From positions 1-6,638 of the forward strand of contig JAEZBP010000706.1 in assembly GCA_023427125.1 (NCBI GenBank): a DNA stretch of 6,638 nt, in the 5' to 3' direction. Position numbers and translations under genes: made by a program. Shown piece by piece: positions 6,076-6,638 of this stretch. Position 1 is the first letter of the stretch. Each line of letters begins with the position of its first letter. The notes beneath the pieces were generated by a model. That model saw only the letters and a program-made list of their open reading frames with translations. It was not told where the DNA came from and did not search any database. The DNA is from Pseudomonadota bacterium. GTDB taxonomy: Bacteria; Myxococcota_A; Polyangia; Polyangiales; Sandaracinaceae.

Positions 6076-6638
6076 ATGAGAGCTTCGGGGCGCGGGTACG
6101 CGGGCGCCGCGCGGGGAGAGCGCGTCGGCCACCGCTATCGGCTGACCGCGCCGCTCGGATCGGGCGGAGAAGGCTCGTGCTATCGGGCGACCGACGAGCG
6201 CTCCGGGCGCGAGGTCGCCATCAAGGTCGCCGAGGGGACCGACGCCCTCGCCTCGGCGCTCACCGTCGCGGGGCGGCTCGTGCACCCCTCGCTCGCCGCC
6301 GTCCTCGACTTCGGGCGGACGGCCGACTCGGCGTGGATCGCGAGCGAGCTCGTGGAAGGCGAGACGCTCGACGCCGGCGCGGCCGGCGCCCGGTGGCCGG
6401 CGATCGCGGAGGCGATCGCGGGCGTGCTCGACGCGCTCTCGGCGCTCGCCGAGCGCGGCCTCCGCCATGGCGACGTCACCGCGAAGAACATCGTCGTCGA
6501 CGAGCGAGGGCGCGGTGTGCTCGTCGACCTCGGGATGGCCGGGCCGCTCGAGGCGCCGCTCCGCGGCTGTACTCCCGTGCACGGCGCCCCCGAGCTCGCG
6601 CTCGGCGCGCGGGACGATGGGCGCGGCGACGTCTACGC
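6076..6638 (+). CDS. Serine/threonine protein kinase-like protein, 3'-truncated
   Basis: The first 187 codons of a Hanks-type kinase domain are visible; the gene runs off the right edge. Motifs in order, numbered from the ATG at 6076: glycine loop LGSGGEGSCYRA (27-38); VAIK with Lys50; HPSLAAVLDFG (70-80); catalytic loop HGDVTAKN (131-138); DLG in place of DFG (151-153); APE (171-173); and DVYA at the edge. The ATP Lys, catalytic Asp133, Asn138 and metal Asp151 are present. The Lys of HRDLKPEN is Thr135, a change seen in many myxobacterial kinases. The segment between Lys50 and His70 is short and shows no Glu where the helix C Glu is expected (Ala61). Whether it is active is therefore open. 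Start choice is uncertain: the ATG has no clear ribosome site, whereas TTG at 6010 has GGAG six bases ahead and adds 22 residues. Any C-terminal sensor or membrane segment lies outside the window. Confidence 0.85.
   Translation, partial: MRASGRGYAGAARGERVGHRYRLTAPLGSGGEGSCYRATDERSGREVAIKVAEGTDALASALTVAGRLVHPSLAAVLDFGRTADSAWIASELVEGETLDAGAAGARWPAIAEAIAGVLDALSALAERGLRHGDVTAKNIVVDERGRGVLVDLGMAGPLEAPLRGCTPVHGAPELALGARDDGRGDVY

Noticed and set aside
5611..6582. A 323-codon minus-strand open frame opposite the kinase
   Set aside because: It runs antisense to conserved kinase motifs and then into the lipoprotein gene in a wrong frame.
1..6638. tRNA or rRNA genes, insertion sequences, CRISPR repeats, prophage or origin sequences
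   Set aside because: None seen by eye. No terminal inverted repeats, transposase motifs, regularly spaced repeats or RNA cloverleaf sequences were noticed.

Overview
The window is a very GC-rich stretch with strongly GC-biased third codon positions. It is dense in secreted lipoproteins and carries a Ser/Thr-kinase gene. Lipobox signal peptides, Asp/Ala/Pro/Gly-rich linkers behind them, a small Cys-rich lipoprotein and a eukaryotic-type kinase together suggest Myxococcota (Polyangiales/Sandaracinus-like). That placement is an inference from style, not from a marker gene.

Layout, left to right. (1) Bases 2-826, plus strand: the C-terminal part of a secreted SGNH/GDSL-type hydrolase whose N-terminus lies outside the window. 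(2) A minus-strand operon read from right to left: a PhoU-like DUF47 protein (3271-2633), a PiT-family phosphate transporter (2633-1614, overlapping it as TGATG) and a 253-residue protein with both a lipobox-like signal and an internal membrane helix (1594-833). Its stop lies 6 bases from the stop of the hydrolase gene. (3) A small plus-strand Cys-rich lipoprotein (3375-3692), divergent from the phosphate operon. (4) A minus-strand lipoprotein serpin (4983-3727) with an intact inhibitory hinge and a predicted Arg-Ser scissile bond. (5) A minus-strand lipoprotein with two probable beta-sandwich domains (5843-5148). (6) A plus-strand Ser/Thr kinase-like gene from about 6076, running off the right edge, with several non-standard catalytic motifs.

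Working together: DUF47 and PiT are a well-known pair for low-affinity phosphate (or metal-phosphate) uptake, and the third gene is probably co-transcribed with them. The other genes are single units with an envelope or extracellular theme. The serpin is the most distinctive: a surface- or periplasm-anchored suicide inhibitor probably aimed at trypsin-like proteases, which fits a predatory, protease-secreting bacterium. No RNA genes, mobile elements, CRISPR arrays or convincing intrinsic terminators were seen. No gene-free stretch exceeds about 240 bases. I found no clear new multi-gene system. The best leads are the serpin, the bitopic lipoprotein in the phosphate operon, the Cys-rich lipoprotein and the degenerate kinase.
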